Of a DNA stretch of 64,000 nucleotides, positions 1-8,147 are shown piece after piece. The translations under genes and the position numbers were made by a program. The stretch is from an uncultured Pelagibacteraceae bacterium (GTDB taxonomy: Bacteria > Pseudomonadota > Alphaproteobacteria > Pelagibacterales > AG-422-B15): positions 81,092 to 145,091 of the forward strand of contig CACNCV010000002.1 of the NCBI GenBank assembly GCA_902619105.1, read 5' to 3'. Positions within the stretch are counted from its first letter, which is position 1, and each line of letters opens with the position of its first letter. Below the pieces are notes generated by a model, which was not told the DNA's origin, ran no database searches, and saw only the letters and a program-made list of their open reading frames with translations.

Positions 1-2
1 CA

Positions 3-779
3 TGTCTAAAGGAATATGCGGAAGTTGCATATGGAGTACCAGCTAAAATTTATACTTTTAAAGATTATGCAGGAACAATGGAGTCAATGCTTGGTGGCAG
101 CTTAGACTATGCTTGGTTTGGCTCATCAGGATATGCGGGTATATATCTTGAAGATCCTACCGCTACTGTACCAATTTTAACCAGAATGCAGCCAACAGGA
201 GATATGGGCTATTATTCAGTCATGGTTACAAGATCAGACTCGGGTATCAATTCACTTGATGATTTAAAAGGTAAATCTTTTGGATGGGCTGATCCTAATT
301 CAACATCTGGTTATCTAATACCATCAATCGAATTAAAAGCTGCAGGAATGGATCCAGACTCATACTTTGGCTCTACACAATTTTCAGGTGGTCATGAAAA
401 TAACGTTTTGGCAGTTCTTAATGGTGATATCGATGCAGGTGTGACATGGGTATCTGGAGTTGGTGAATGGAGCGAAGGTTACTCTTCTGGAAATCTGAGA
501 AAAATGGTTGATAAAGGACTATTAAATATGGATGACATCAAACAGATTTGGTCATCTGCTTTGATACCAAATGGACCGATTGTAATGCCAACTAATATGC
601 CTGTGAGAGCGCATCAGGTCATGGTAGGCATGAAGCAGTGGATCCATGAAAATGACCCACAATGCAGCGAGAATGTTGCAAATGGAGTTGTTAAAGCTTG
701 GGTGCCAGTCGACCATAGTTTCTATGAAACTATTGTAGCTGCTCGTAAAGCTAAAATTGAAGCTAAAAAAGCCGAATAA
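3..779 (+). CDS. phnD: PhnD, phosphonate ABC transporter substrate-binding protein (5' end cut by window edge)
   Basis: This is the periplasmic binding protein of a phosphonate/phosphite ABC transporter. The frame is open to the left edge and the protein reads CLKEYAEVAYGVPAK from base 3, so the first in-frame ATG at 78 is internal and the true start and signal peptide lie outside. PhnD-type features include GSLDYAWFGSSGY and DLKGKSFGWADPNSTSGY, the conserved phosphonate-binding segment. It ends in a Lys/Ala-rich tail. Two phnE permease genes follow; the ATPase gene phnC is not in the window and probably lies upstream of phnD. A strong stem-loop sits between phnD and phnE. Identification is secure; the exact ligand (2-aminoethylphosphonate, methylphosphonate or phosphite) cannot be read from the sequence. 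Confidence 0.93.
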   Translation, partial: CLKEYAEVAYGVPAKIYTFKDYAGTMESMLGGSLDYAWFGSSGYAGIYLEDPTATVPILTRMQPTGDMGYYSVMVTRSDSGINSLDDLKGKSFGWADPNSTSGYLIPSIELKAAGMDPDSYFGSTQFSGGHENNVLAVLNGDIDAGVTWVSGVGEWSEGYSSGNLRKMVDKGLLNMDDIKQIWSSALIPNGPIVMPTNMPVRAHQVMVGMKQWIHENDPQCSENVANGVVKAWVPVDHSFYETIVAARKAKIEAKKAE

Positions 780-801
780 ATTTCGGTAGTTGCTTGCTAA
801 C

Positions 802-831
802 TTAAGAGGATGGCATGCCCCATCCTCTTAA
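802..831 (+). promoter_or_regulatory. Intercistronic stem-loop between phnD and phnE
   Basis: A perfect inverted repeat has 12-base arms (802-813 and 820-831, arm TTAAGAGGATGG) and a 6-base loop. It can be extended on both sides by GCTAA/TTAGC with one bulged base. No T-run follows, so it reads less like a terminator than an mRNA-stabilising or attenuating hairpin that lets the binding protein be made in excess of the permeases. This role is inferred by analogy with other binding-protein transporters. A similar hairpin follows pstS in this window. Confidence 0.7.
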
Positions 832-855
832 TTAGCAGTTTATTTGGAGGAAACA

Positions 856-1710
856 GTGCAATCATCATTGCCAGAAAATTTAATTAAAATTGAAAATAAT
901 TTAAAATCTCTTACAAGAACAAGATCAATTTATTCTTTTCTCTCAATTGCGGCATTGATAGCAGTTATTTATTCGGGTTTAATTGTAGCAGAAACAGGAA
1001 ATGCGACTAGCATCTGGGTTGGATTACCTAAATTTTTCGATTACCCAGTTGATCTATTTGTTGGGTCATGGGAATACGGCTATAGATGGAATTTATTGTT
1101 ACTTGAATACCTTCCAGATTTAATAAGCACTATTAATATGGCTCTATTTTCAACAGCAATGGGTACGTTGCTAGCCTTTTTTTTAAGTATTTTTTCAAGT
1201 CGTAATCTAATCAAAAGTAAAACTACTGTATTAATATTTCGACGCATCATGGATATATGCAGATCGTTTCCAGAATTAGTTATTGCGCTTGTTTTGTTGT
1301 ATCTACTGGGAAAGTCAGCACTGCCTGCTGTAATTGCCATCATAATTCATACCGCAGGAGCTCTTGGCAAATTGTTTTCAGAAGCTATTGAGAATGTCGA
1401 CAAAAATCCAATTGAAGGTCTTGAGTCCTGTGGAGCTTCATGGTTTACCAGAATAAGATTTGGTGTGGTAACTCAGGCACTCCCTCTATTTCTAACTTAC
1501 ACAATTTTAAGATTTGAGATTAATATAAGGGCTTCAACTATTTTGGGATTTGTTGGCGCTGGAGGTATCGGTGAGCAACTTTACACTAATATACAGTGGA
1601 AATATGAAGCTGACACTATTGCAATAATGTTTTTACTTGTGTCTACGATCATTGCATTGGATTACTTATCAAGTTATTGGCGAAAATCATTAATAGGATT
1701 GAAATCATGA
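856..1710 (+). CDS. phnE: PhnE1, phosphonate ABC transporter permease
   Basis: Inner-membrane permease of the phosphonate ABC transporter, 284 residues. Hydrophobic spans and the permease EAA-type loop are visible (EAIENVDKNPIEGLESCGAS then GFVGAGGIGEQL), typical of PhnE. The start is taken as GTG at 856 because GGAGG lies at 846-850 with a five-base spacer; the longer reading from TTG at 844 would overlap the ribosome binding site. The stop overlaps the next gene by four bases (ATGA), implying translational coupling with the second permease. Confidence 0.9.
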   Translation: MQSSLPENLIKIENNLKSLTRTRSIYSFLSIAALIAVIYSGLIVAETGNATSIWVGLPKFFDYPVDLFVGSWEYGYRWNLLLLEYLPDLISTINMALFSTAMGTLLAFFLSIFSSRNLIKSKTTVLIFRRIMDICRSFPELVIALVLLYLLGKSALPAVIAIIIHTAGALGKLFSEAIENVDKNPIEGLESCGASWFTRIRFGVVTQALPLFLTYTILRFEINIRASTILGFVGAGGIGEQLYTNIQWKYEADTIAIMFLLVSTIIALDYLSSYWRKSLIGLKS

Positions 1711-3116
1711 ACAGGTCTGAAATTATTAAAAATTATTCAGATATAGTAGTTACTAAATTTTCATCTAAAATGTGGTCAACTTTTTTAGTGCTCGGGATTA
1801 TAGTGTATTTAATCATAGCAATTTTAAGCCTCGACATATTTCAGATTCATAAAAAATGGAGTCCTGAAAGAGCTTCATTGTTTGCCCTCGACACATATGC
1901 ACATAAAGACCATGTCACAATGAAATGGAGTGAACCAGATGATATAATTATATCCTTTGAAGGAAGCAGGTGGTCTCAGTATGTTGGCCCCTATCAAAAA
2001 AGTGACGGTCTTCCAGAAAGGTATCCTGAATGGACTTCCATAGGTCCAGAGGGTGAAACAAAAATAAGTTTTAAAAATGGAGGGTTTGCAAATCTATACG
2101 ATGATAAAGTTACAATAGAAAACTGGCCAGACACCAAAGAAACACTTGTTTTTCGTCTTGATGCACAAGGTAAGCCTTACGTTGAAAATGTAGATAATCT
2201 CCCAAAATGGATAAGGGTAACGGAAAATAAAATAGAGGTTAGACCATCTCTTTACGAAAGAGTTCAAGTTTATTCAAAAAAAGTTGAAGTACATAGGTAC
2301 AATCTTGGTTGGAACTATTTCTGGTTTGACTTTGACAGTCCTTTAGAACCATATGGAATTTGGAATGCTATTTCACTTTCATTCTCAGGCGATAGAGTTG
2401 ACCCCAATATTTCAAATTTTTCGCTTCTAATTCAAGAATTTCTAAATAATGATATGTGGCATCATGGACAAATATTGTGGGCTTTATTAGAGACAATTTT
2501 TATGGCTCTATTGGGCACCCTACTAGCAGCTCTTCTGGGTTTTCCTCTGGCATTTTTTGCAGCTTACAATGTAACGCCTTTTAAATTTGTTCGAACGATA
2601 TTAAGACGGTTATTTGATACATTAAGAGGCATCGATTTTTTGATTTGGAGCTTAATTTTTTTAAGAGCCTTCGGACCAGGACCATTTACTGGAATATTTG
2701 CTATTGCAATTACAGATACAGGAACTCTTGGAAAATTAATGTCTGAAGCAATAGAAAACACTGAAGAAAAGCAACAAGAAGGTGTAGAGTCTACGGGAGC
2801 GAATAAAACTCTTCAACACAGATTTGGAATTATACCTCAAATACTTCCTATTTTTATTTCCCAAACTCTTTACTACTTAGAATCAAACACGAGAGGAGCT
2901 GTTATTATAGGTGCCATGGGCGCAGGCGGCATAGGTTTACAATTACTTGGAGCAATAAATACGGGTACCAGTTGGGAAAATGTTATGTATATGTCATTAT
3001 TGATTTTAGGAGTTGTTATTTTCATGGATACAATGTCCGCAAAAGTAAGAAGAGCTTTGATTGGTGATGAAACGCTAGGAGCAGAATTACAATTGGCAAA
3101 AATGGCAAAAAAATAA
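1707..3116 (+). CDS. phnE: PhnE2, second phosphonate ABC transporter permease with large periplasmic insert
   Basis: Second PhnE-type permease, 469 residues. One membrane span near residues 20-45 is followed by a hydrophilic segment of roughly 200 residues, presumably periplasmic, and then the normal permease core with the EAA-type loop (EAIENTEEKQQEGVESTGAN) and GAMGAGGIGLQL. Paired phnE genes, one of them long, are known in alphaproteobacteria. The start at ATG 1707 gives an ATGA overlap with phnE1. With phnE1 it probably forms the heterodimeric channel served by PhnC and PhnD. The job of the insert is not known. Confidence 0.88.
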   Translation: MNRSEIIKNYSDIVVTKFSSKMWSTFLVLGIIVYLIIAILSLDIFQIHKKWSPERASLFALDTYAHKDHVTMKWSEPDDIIISFEGSRWSQYVGPYQKSDGLPERYPEWTSIGPEGETKISFKNGGFANLYDDKVTIENWPDTKETLVFRLDAQGKPYVENVDNLPKWIRVTENKIEVRPSLYERVQVYSKKVEVHRYNLGWNYFWFDFDSPLEPYGIWNAISLSFSGDRVDPNISNFSLLIQEFLNNDMWHHGQILWALLETIFMALLGTLLAALLGFPLAFFAAYNVTPFKFVRTILRRLFDTLRGIDFLIWSLIFLRAFGPGPFTGIFAIAITDTGTLGKLMSEAIENTEEKQQEGVESTGANKTLQHRFGIIPQILPIFISQTLYYLESNTRGAVIIGAMGAGGIGLQLLGAINTGTSWENVMYMSLLILGVVIFMDTMSAKVRRALIGDETLGAELQLAKMAKK

Positions 3117-3170
3117 TTTTTTTTTTTGAGATCTTAATATTTTTTTAACAATCTATTTGTATCATTAATT

Positions 3171-3608
3171 ATGATCAAATTTATTCAATTCTTTTTAATA
3201 ACGTCGTACATGTTATCATTTCTTGCTCTTGCAGACAGTCATGAAGACAATACAATTGGGCAAGCTGGAAGTGACTATTCTACCAATACTGAAAGTACAT
3301 ACGAGAGCAATATAGGAAACTGTGAAGATTTAAGTGTATTAACGCTCCGTGGATCAGTTAAAAACGATATACAGCGAGCTGACCCAGATTCAGCAACAAA
3401 AGCACATAATTTAATGCTTGAAGGAATGGAATTGTGTAATAAAAATCAAAACGTCCTTGCAAAAATGAAATTGAAAGAGGCTCAAACTATAGCGAGAGAA
3501 GGCAATGTTGCCGGACAAGATATGAGAATTGGAATTGTTAATGAGTTAGACGAACTGCAAGAAGAGACAGAAAATGAAAAAGAAAAGTCATGGTGGCAGA
3601 TTTTTTAA
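3171..3608 (+). CDS. Hypothetical secreted protein in phosphonate locus
   Basis: 145 residues. The first about 22 residues form a clear signal peptide (MIKFIQFFLITSYMLSFLALA, then DSHED), so the product is exported. The mature part is hydrophilic and acidic, has two cysteines (about residues 50 and 88), and ends in a charged Glu/Lys helix closing with WWQIF. I recognise no family. It lies 54 bases after phnE2 on the same strand, behind a T-rich stretch. There is no evident Shine-Dalgarno sequence. Its placement suggests expression with the phosphonate transporter, but a function cannot be assigned. Confidence 0.6.
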   Translation: MIKFIQFFLITSYMLSFLALADSHEDNTIGQAGSDYSTNTESTYESNIGNCEDLSVLTLRGSVKNDIQRADPDSATKAHNLMLEGMELCNKNQNVLAKMKLKEAQTIAREGNVAGQDMRIGIVNELDELQEETENEKEKSWWQIF

Positions 3609-3953
3609 CTACACCTCTTCTAATAACGTACAAAAGCCAGGATCACTACCATTAAAAAAAGTTTCTAAATTAGAAGAACAGTGATTAATCACACATTGGT
3701 CTGACTCATAAAAATAATCATCAATATTTTTAGCTGATTTAATATTCTGCAACATACAAAGACTATACTCATTGAAGTTACTGCTAGGATGAGTATTAAA
3801 ATATATTTCACAATTAATTATTGTCTCATCGTACCCTATTTCTAGAGATGAAGTGTTTTGAAAGTAAGCTATACAACTCTTAAAGTCGTCAGCATAGATG
3901 TTTGTGCTCAGCAGAATTTTAAAAATGAACATTAAAAGCACGAATCGTTTCAT
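3609..3953 (-). CDS. Hypothetical small Cys-containing secreted protein
   Basis: 114 residues beginning with a signal peptide (MKRFVLLMFIFKILLSTNIYA, then DDFKSC). The mature part has seven cysteines, an arrangement that suggests disulfide bonding in the periplasm. Its stop abuts the stop of the plus-strand neighbour with no spare base, and its start codon sits beside a PHO-box-like repeat. No family recognised. It could be a genus-specific gene; the signal peptide and compact fit between neighbours argue that it is real. Confidence 0.55.
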   Translation of the reverse strand: MKRFVLLMFIFKILLSTNIYADDFKSCIAYFQNTSSLEIGYDETIINCEIYFNTHPSSNFNEYSLCMLQNIKSAKNIDDYFYESDQCVINHCSSNLETFFNGSDPGFCTLLEEV

Positions 3954-3990
3954 GTAATATTATTGTAATATTTCTTAACATTTTTGTAAT
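3952..3990 (+). promoter_or_regulatory. PHO-box-like tandem repeat upstream of the MFS gene
   Basis: ATGTAAT (3952-3958), four bases, then TTGTAAT (3963-3969) match the alphaproteobacterial PHO-box layout CTGTCAT-N4-CTGTMAT except at the first base and one internal base. A further TTGTAAT starts at 3984, 21 bases on, so all three copies share helical phase. The element lies about 100 bases before the MFS start at 4086 and touches the start of the minus gene ending at 3953, so it could serve either direction. AT-rich DNA makes chance matches common; the phasing is the main support. Confidence 0.4.
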
Positions 3991-4085
3991 ATTTAAAAAT
4001 TGGTAAACAATCTATTTTTTAACTATTGTAAAAATAACAAATTTATTCAATGACTTATAAAAATAAATACTAAACAGGCATCAAG

Positions 4086-5300
4086 TTGAAAGAAAATAGT
4101 AGTTTATTTCCTGTTCATACTATTGGAATTGTAACAATCATTGGTTACGGATTTTTATTCTATACTATTGCCCCATTAAAAGAGTATATCTCACTGCACA
4201 CCAATTTAAGTGAGGAATTAATTCTCACAATGTTTAGTTTAGCACTGTTATTTCAAGCCCTATTAGCGCCTCGGATTGGAAAATGGTCAGACCATCATGG
4301 AAGCCTAATCGTAATTAAATATGGCCTGTTATTAGGTATGATAGGCTCAATTTTTATTGGAATAACAGAGGTTGATTTATTTATTTTCAAAAATGTATTG
4401 TGGGTGTTTATTTCTATGTTTCTAATTACCTTGGGGCTTGGTATGTCAACCTATGAAGTAGCGTTTAATGCAGCAGTCCAAATGGATGAAATCAATTCTA
4501 GAAAAAATATTTCAATAATTACTTTTTATGGAGCGGTAGCAAGCACTATTACCTGGCTTTCAATTTATCCACTTATTTACAATGTAGGCTTATTCTATAC
4601 GTGTTTATTTATTTCAATTATTTTATTAATTGGCTATGTACTTGTGTCCTCAAAGGAAATGAAATACAAATCAAATATAGAATACTTAAATGAAAGTAAG
4701 TTATTATTTAATTGGAATGAGCTAAATAAGACTCAAAAAAAATCATTTTTTTACATTACAATATCCTCTTCTTTACAAAATTTTTTTTTTGTAGCATTCA
4801 CCCTAGCATTGGTAAATTTTTTTACAGAAACATTTAATGACATTAGTATCGCGGTTTTACTTGCGAGTATATATGGCCCGTTTCAACTTGTAGGAAGATA
4901 CTTGGAGATGAAAATTGGAAAGCATTACGACGCAAGATATACAGGCTTAATTGCCTTTTTGTTTGTAATTTTTTCAATTTTTACAGCTCAATTTACAAAT
5001 AATATTTCTGTTGCCGCAATTAGTATGGCTTTTTTCGGGATGGGTCACGGTGTTTTAACAATAACATATGGTTATGTCACCAATATGTATTTTGAGTCAC
5101 AAATTTATGGCCAAGCTAAAGGGTGGATGGCCCTTTCAAGGAGCATTAGCTTTGCCGTAGGTCCAGCAGTAGGTGCATTTCTTTTTGCGTATAATTTAAA
5201 CTTATTTAGGATTACGATTGTAATAACTGCAATCTTATCAGCGTTTTCTTTCTTACTAATAATTTTCGAGAAACCTACAAATCAAATGCACGAATTATAA
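4086..5300 (+). CDS. Major facilitator superfamily transporter
   Basis: 404-residue membrane protein with about twelve hydrophobic spans, a central hydrophilic loop near residues 190-215, and the loop 2-3 motif (GKWSDHHGSLIVI), typical of MFS permeases. Start is TTG at 4086; no better in-frame start is present. It lies between the phosphonate transporter genes and phnF, and its 3' end overlaps the convergent phnF gene by six bases. Location suggests uptake or export of a phosphonate-linked compound, but substrate is unknown. Confidence 0.8.
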   Translation: MKENSSLFPVHTIGIVTIIGYGFLFYTIAPLKEYISLHTNLSEELILTMFSLALLFQALLAPRIGKWSDHHGSLIVIKYGLLLGMIGSIFIGITEVDLFIFKNVLWVFISMFLITLGLGMSTYEVAFNAAVQMDEINSRKNISIITFYGAVASTITWLSIYPLIYNVGLFYTCLFISIILLIGYVLVSSKEMKYKSNIEYLNESKLLFNWNELNKTQKKSFFYITISSSLQNFFFVAFTLALVNFFTETFNDISIAVLLASIYGPFQLVGRYLEMKIGKHYDARYTGLIAFLFVIFSIFTAQFTNNISVAAISMAFFGMGHGVLTITYGYVTNMYFESQIYGQAKGWMALSRSISFAVGPAVGAFLFAYNLNLFRITIVITAILSAFSFLLIIFEKPTNQMHEL

Positions 5301-5996
5301 TTTGCTTATTTCTAACTGAATTTTACTTCCAACAAAATAACTATCACTTATCTCAATTGGTTTGTTATTAATATCTGTATTTATTGCTTTTGTATGTATT
5401 AATGGGTCTCCGACATTAATTTTTAAATATTTGGATTGTACATTATTCGCGCTCTCTGCTGATACTGTTGTTTTTTTTCTATATATTTTTTTTAATCCAT
5501 ATTTATTAAAGGACAATGTCATAGAGCCAGTTTTACGAAAAAATAAATCAAAATTTTTAAATCTTTTTTCTGGGACTAATCTTTCTGTTAAAATAAGTGG
5601 AATACCATTAGCTTTAGAGATTGTATAAATATAGAAAACTGAATCATTTTTTTTTAAATTAAATTCTCTTATTTCATTGCTGTACCCTTTTCTCTTATCT
5701 ATAGAAATAATATCTACAGCAATATCAGTAGTCTCTTGATTTAAATTCTGTGATGCCCTTACTGTTTTTCCGATTTTATAATTTATTTTCTTAGAGTTAA
5801 GAAAATATCCTAAACCTCTTCTCGAATAAATGATATTTTCTTTTTTAAGGGCCTCGATTCCACGTCTAACTGTATGCCTATTCACCTTAAAAAGCTTAGC
5901 ATAATAGTTTTCAGAATAGATTTTTTCCCCTAATCGAAGCTTACGATTAATAATATCTTTTTTTATTGAGTCCCTTATTTCTTCCCAGGCAAACAT
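5295..5996 (-). CDS. phnF: PhnF-like GntR/HutC-family transcriptional regulator
   Basis: 233 residues. The N-terminus is a GntR winged helix (KLRLGEKIYSENYYAKLF, VNRHTVRRGIEALKKE, then the wing SRRGLGYF). The C-terminal part is a UTRA ligand-binding domain (about 90-233; GIPLILTERLVP, DPLIHTKAINTDINNKPIEI). It is divergent from phnG with an 87-base gap holding TATAG repeats, as expected for the repressor of the C-P lyase operon. In the family, PhnF responds to a phosphorus-related ligand; which one here is unknown. Confidence 0.88.
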   Translation of the reverse strand: MFAWEEIRDSIKKDIINRKLRLGEKIYSENYYAKLFKVNRHTVRRGIEALKKENIIYSRRGLGYFLNSKKINYKIGKTVRASQNLNQETTDIAVDIISIDKRKGYSNEIREFNLKKNDSVFYIYTISKANGIPLILTERLVPEKRFKNFDLFFRKTGSMTLSFNKYGLKKIYRKKTTVSAESANNVQSKYLKINVGDPLIHTKAINTDINNKPIEISDSYFVGSKIQLEISKL

Positions 5997-6051
5997 TTAG
6001 TTATTGTAACATAATTTTAATAAATAAATTGAAACGAATCGTCATAATTAT

Positions 6052-6077
6052 TATAGTATACTTGTATAGTTGTATAG
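6052..6077 (+). promoter_or_regulatory. Candidate PhnF operator ahead of phnG
   Basis: Directly before the phnG start lie three TATAG units (6052-6056, 6065-6069 and 6073-6077); the last two are each preceded by TTG. They surround a perfect palindrome AGTATACT (6055-6062). HutC/PhnF-type regulators bind palindromes of GTATAC/GTCTAGAC type, so this is the natural operator in the phnF-phnG gap. It sits 7 to 32 bases before the phnG start, overlapping where a -10 box or leader would be. Confidence 0.45.
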
Positions 6078-6083
6078 ATTAAT

Positions 6084-6515
6084 ATGGAAAGAAAATTTTG
6101 GCTTAGTACATTGGCTACATGCAATGATGCCCACCTAACTTCTCTTTGGGAAAAATTTGGTATTGAGGTAAATTTCACATGGCTTAGAAAACCGGAAATA
6201 GGCAGTATAATGTGTCAAGGAAAAATTGGAGTAACAGGAAATAATTTCAATTTTGGTGAAGTTACTATTACCCGTTGTCAATTGAAAACCTCACAAGGAA
6301 AAATTGGTCACGGATACGTGCAAGGAAGAAATAAATATAAGGCTGAAATTGTTGCTATATGCGATGCTTTACTGCAAACAAATAAAAGAGATTTTTTAAT
6401 CAAAAATATAATACGCCCTCTAGTTGTAAGCGATAAAAATTTAAAAAAAGATGTAATGTCAAAATCAGAGTCAACAGCTGTCGATTTCTTTACATTGGTG
6501 CGAGGTGAAACTTGA
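6084..6515 (+). CDS. phnG: PhnG, C-P lyase core subunit
   Basis: 143 residues. It carries the PhnG signature around residues 60-95: FGEVTITRCQLKT, then GHGYVQGRNKYKAE. PhnG with PhnH, PhnI and PhnJ forms the core complex that transfers the alkylphosphonate to the ribose of a purine nucleotide and then breaks the C-P bond in the cytoplasm. First gene of the phnGHIJKLN run; start ATG lies just after the candidate PhnF operator. phnH begins one base after the stop. Confidence 0.94.
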   Translation: MERKFWLSTLATCNDAHLTSLWEKFGIEVNFTWLRKPEIGSIMCQGKIGVTGNNFNFGEVTITRCQLKTSQGKIGHGYVQGRNKYKAEIVAICDALLQTNKRDFLIKNIIRPLVVSDKNLKKDVMSKSESTAVDFFTLVRGET

Positions 6516-6516
6516 A

Positions 6517-7071
6517 ATGATTAATACAAATGAAAACGAGTCTATTATAAAAGCCGATGCATTCAGAGCTATATTGTTTGCAACTTCTTATCCTGGATCA
6601 ATTGAAAAGTTTTTAGAGATAAATAAACCTAAACAAATTTCTACATCTTCAGCTACTATTTTGTCCACTATGTGCGATCACACCAGCGCCATTTATATTG
6701 GAAAATCATTAGACACTAAATCCTTAAGAGATTGGGTAGCCTTTCATACAAACTCTAAAATAGTAGATAAAAAATTTGCAAATTTTGCAATTGGTACTTT
6801 CAATGACATGTTGCCCCTTACAGAATTCTCTAGAGGATCAGACGAGTTTCCGGATAGATCATGTACATTAATAATTGAGACACCATTTAAATCAGACAAT
6901 GTAAGTATTTCGGGGCCCGGTATCAAAGGTAGCAAAGATATCTACTTACCTCATGCGAATAAAATAAGTGATGTAAATAACTACTTCCCCCTTGGTATAG
7001 ATTTCTATTTTACCAATAAAAGCAATTTTTTTTGCATTCCAAGATCAATAAAAATTAAAAAGAAAGGATAG
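6517..7071 (+). CDS. phnH: PhnH, C-P lyase core subunit
   Basis: 184 residues. Family features are DAFRAILFATSYPGS near the N-terminus, a mid segment ending in TLIIETPF, then the ISGPGIKG motif and a late PLGIDFYF, matching PhnH. The start chosen is ATG 6517 with GAGGTG nine bases upstream; GTG at 6505 is possible but would place the Shine-Dalgarno inside the gene. It stabilises the PhnGHIJ complex and is needed for phosphonate use. The next gene starts five bases after the stop. Confidence 0.93.
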   Translation: MINTNENESIIKADAFRAILFATSYPGSIEKFLEINKPKQISTSSATILSTMCDHTSAIYIGKSLDTKSLRDWVAFHTNSKIVDKKFANFAIGTFNDMLPLTEFSRGSDEFPDRSCTLIIETPFKSDNVSISGPGIKGSKDIYLPHANKISDVNNYFPLGIDFYFTNKSNFFCIPRSIKIKKKG

Positions 7072-7076
7072 TTTCT

Positions 7077-8147
7077 ATGTATGTAGCTGTTAAAGGTGGT
7101 GAAAAAGCAATTGAAAATGCTCATAATTGGCTTTCAGAAATAAGGAGGGGTGATGTTAATGTTCCCAACCTCGAAATTGATCAAATTAAAGAACAGTTGA
7201 CATTGTCTGTTGAAAGGGTCATGTCAGAAGGATCATTATATGATACTGATCTAGCAGCTCTCGCCATAAAACAATCAAGAGGTGACCTTATTGAAGCCAT
7301 CTTCTTAATCAGGGCCTATCGTACAACTCTACCAAGATTTGGAACATCCCCCCCTATTAAAACAGAAGATATGGTATGCATGAGAAGAATCTCAGCAACT
7401 TATAAAGATATTCCCGGAAAACAAAAATTGGGGCCTACATTTGATTATACACACAGACTTTTAGACTTTAGTTTACTGGCTGAAGGCAATATACCTAAGG
7501 CAGAAAAACGAAAAGTATTAAAGGAAAAAATACCTCACGTACTGAGATTTTTAAATAAAGAAGGCCTTATTCAAAAAGAAAAAAATAATAATTATCAGCC
7601 AAAAGACATCACAAGAAATCCACTTGAGTTTCCAGCTAATAGAAGTGAGAGGTTACAATCACTTTCTAGAGCCGATGAAGGATTTCTTCTTGCTTTAGCT
7701 TATTCAACTCAAAGAGGCTACGCTAGAAATCATGCTTTTGTAGGTGAATTAAGAATTGGTTATGTAAAAGTTAAGTACAACATTCCAGAATTAGACATTG
7801 AGATCGATATTGCAGAAATAATTGTTACTGAGTGCGAGAGTGTAAATCAATTTCAAGGAAGCAAAAAAACACCCGCACAATTTACACGAGGATATGGATT
7901 GACATTTGGTCAATTAGAAAGAAAGGCAGTATCAATGGCCCTAGTCGATAGGGCATTAAGGTGGAAAGAAATTGGTGAAGAGTTTGTCGGAGCTCCTGCT
8001 CAGGATGAAGAGTTTGTATTGTCACATTGTGATAATATACAGGCAACTGGGTTTTTGGAACATTTAAAGTTACCCCATTATGTTGATTTTCAATCAGAGC
8101 TGGAATTGGTTAGAAGAATTCGTAAAGAGTATGAGAAAAACAAATAA
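7077..8147 (+). CDS. phnI: PhnI, C-P lyase nucleosidase-type subunit
   Basis: 356 residues, full length for the family, starting MYVAVKGGEKAIENAH as in other PhnI proteins. The segment LAALAIKQSRGDLIEAIFLIRAYRTTLPR with TYKDIPGKQKLGPTFDYTHRLLDF is diagnostic. PhnI provides the purine-displacing activity that, with PhnG, PhnH and PhnL, makes alpha-D-ribose 1-methylphosphonate 5-triphosphate. The 3' end overlaps phnJ by 17 bases. Confidence 0.95.
   Translation: MYVAVKGGEKAIENAHNWLSEIRRGDVNVPNLEIDQIKEQLTLSVERVMSEGSLYDTDLAALAIKQSRGDLIEAIFLIRAYRTTLPRFGTSPPIKTEDMVCMRRISATYKDIPGKQKLGPTFDYTHRLLDFSLLAEGNIPKAEKRKVLKEKIPHVLRFLNKEGLIQKEKNNNYQPKDITRNPLEFPANRSERLQSLSRADEGFLLALAYSTQRGYARNHAFVGELRIGYVKVKYNIPELDIEIDIAEIIVTECESVNQFQGSKKTPAQFTRGYGLTFGQLERKAVSMALVDRALRWKEIGEEFVGAPAQDEEFVLSHCDNIQATGFLEHLKLPHYVDFQSELELVRRIRKEYEKNK

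Noticed and set aside
78..80. ATG at 78 as start of PhnD
   Set aside because: The frame is open to the left edge and upstream residues match PhnD, so it is internal.
3106..3127. A-run followed by T-run after phnE2 as terminator
   Set aside because: Lacks a G-C-containing stem, so no credible hairpin.
6004..6021. TTGTAAC-N4-TTTTAAT as a PHO box upstream of phnG
   Set aside because: Only one unit resembles the motif; chance level in AT-rich DNA.
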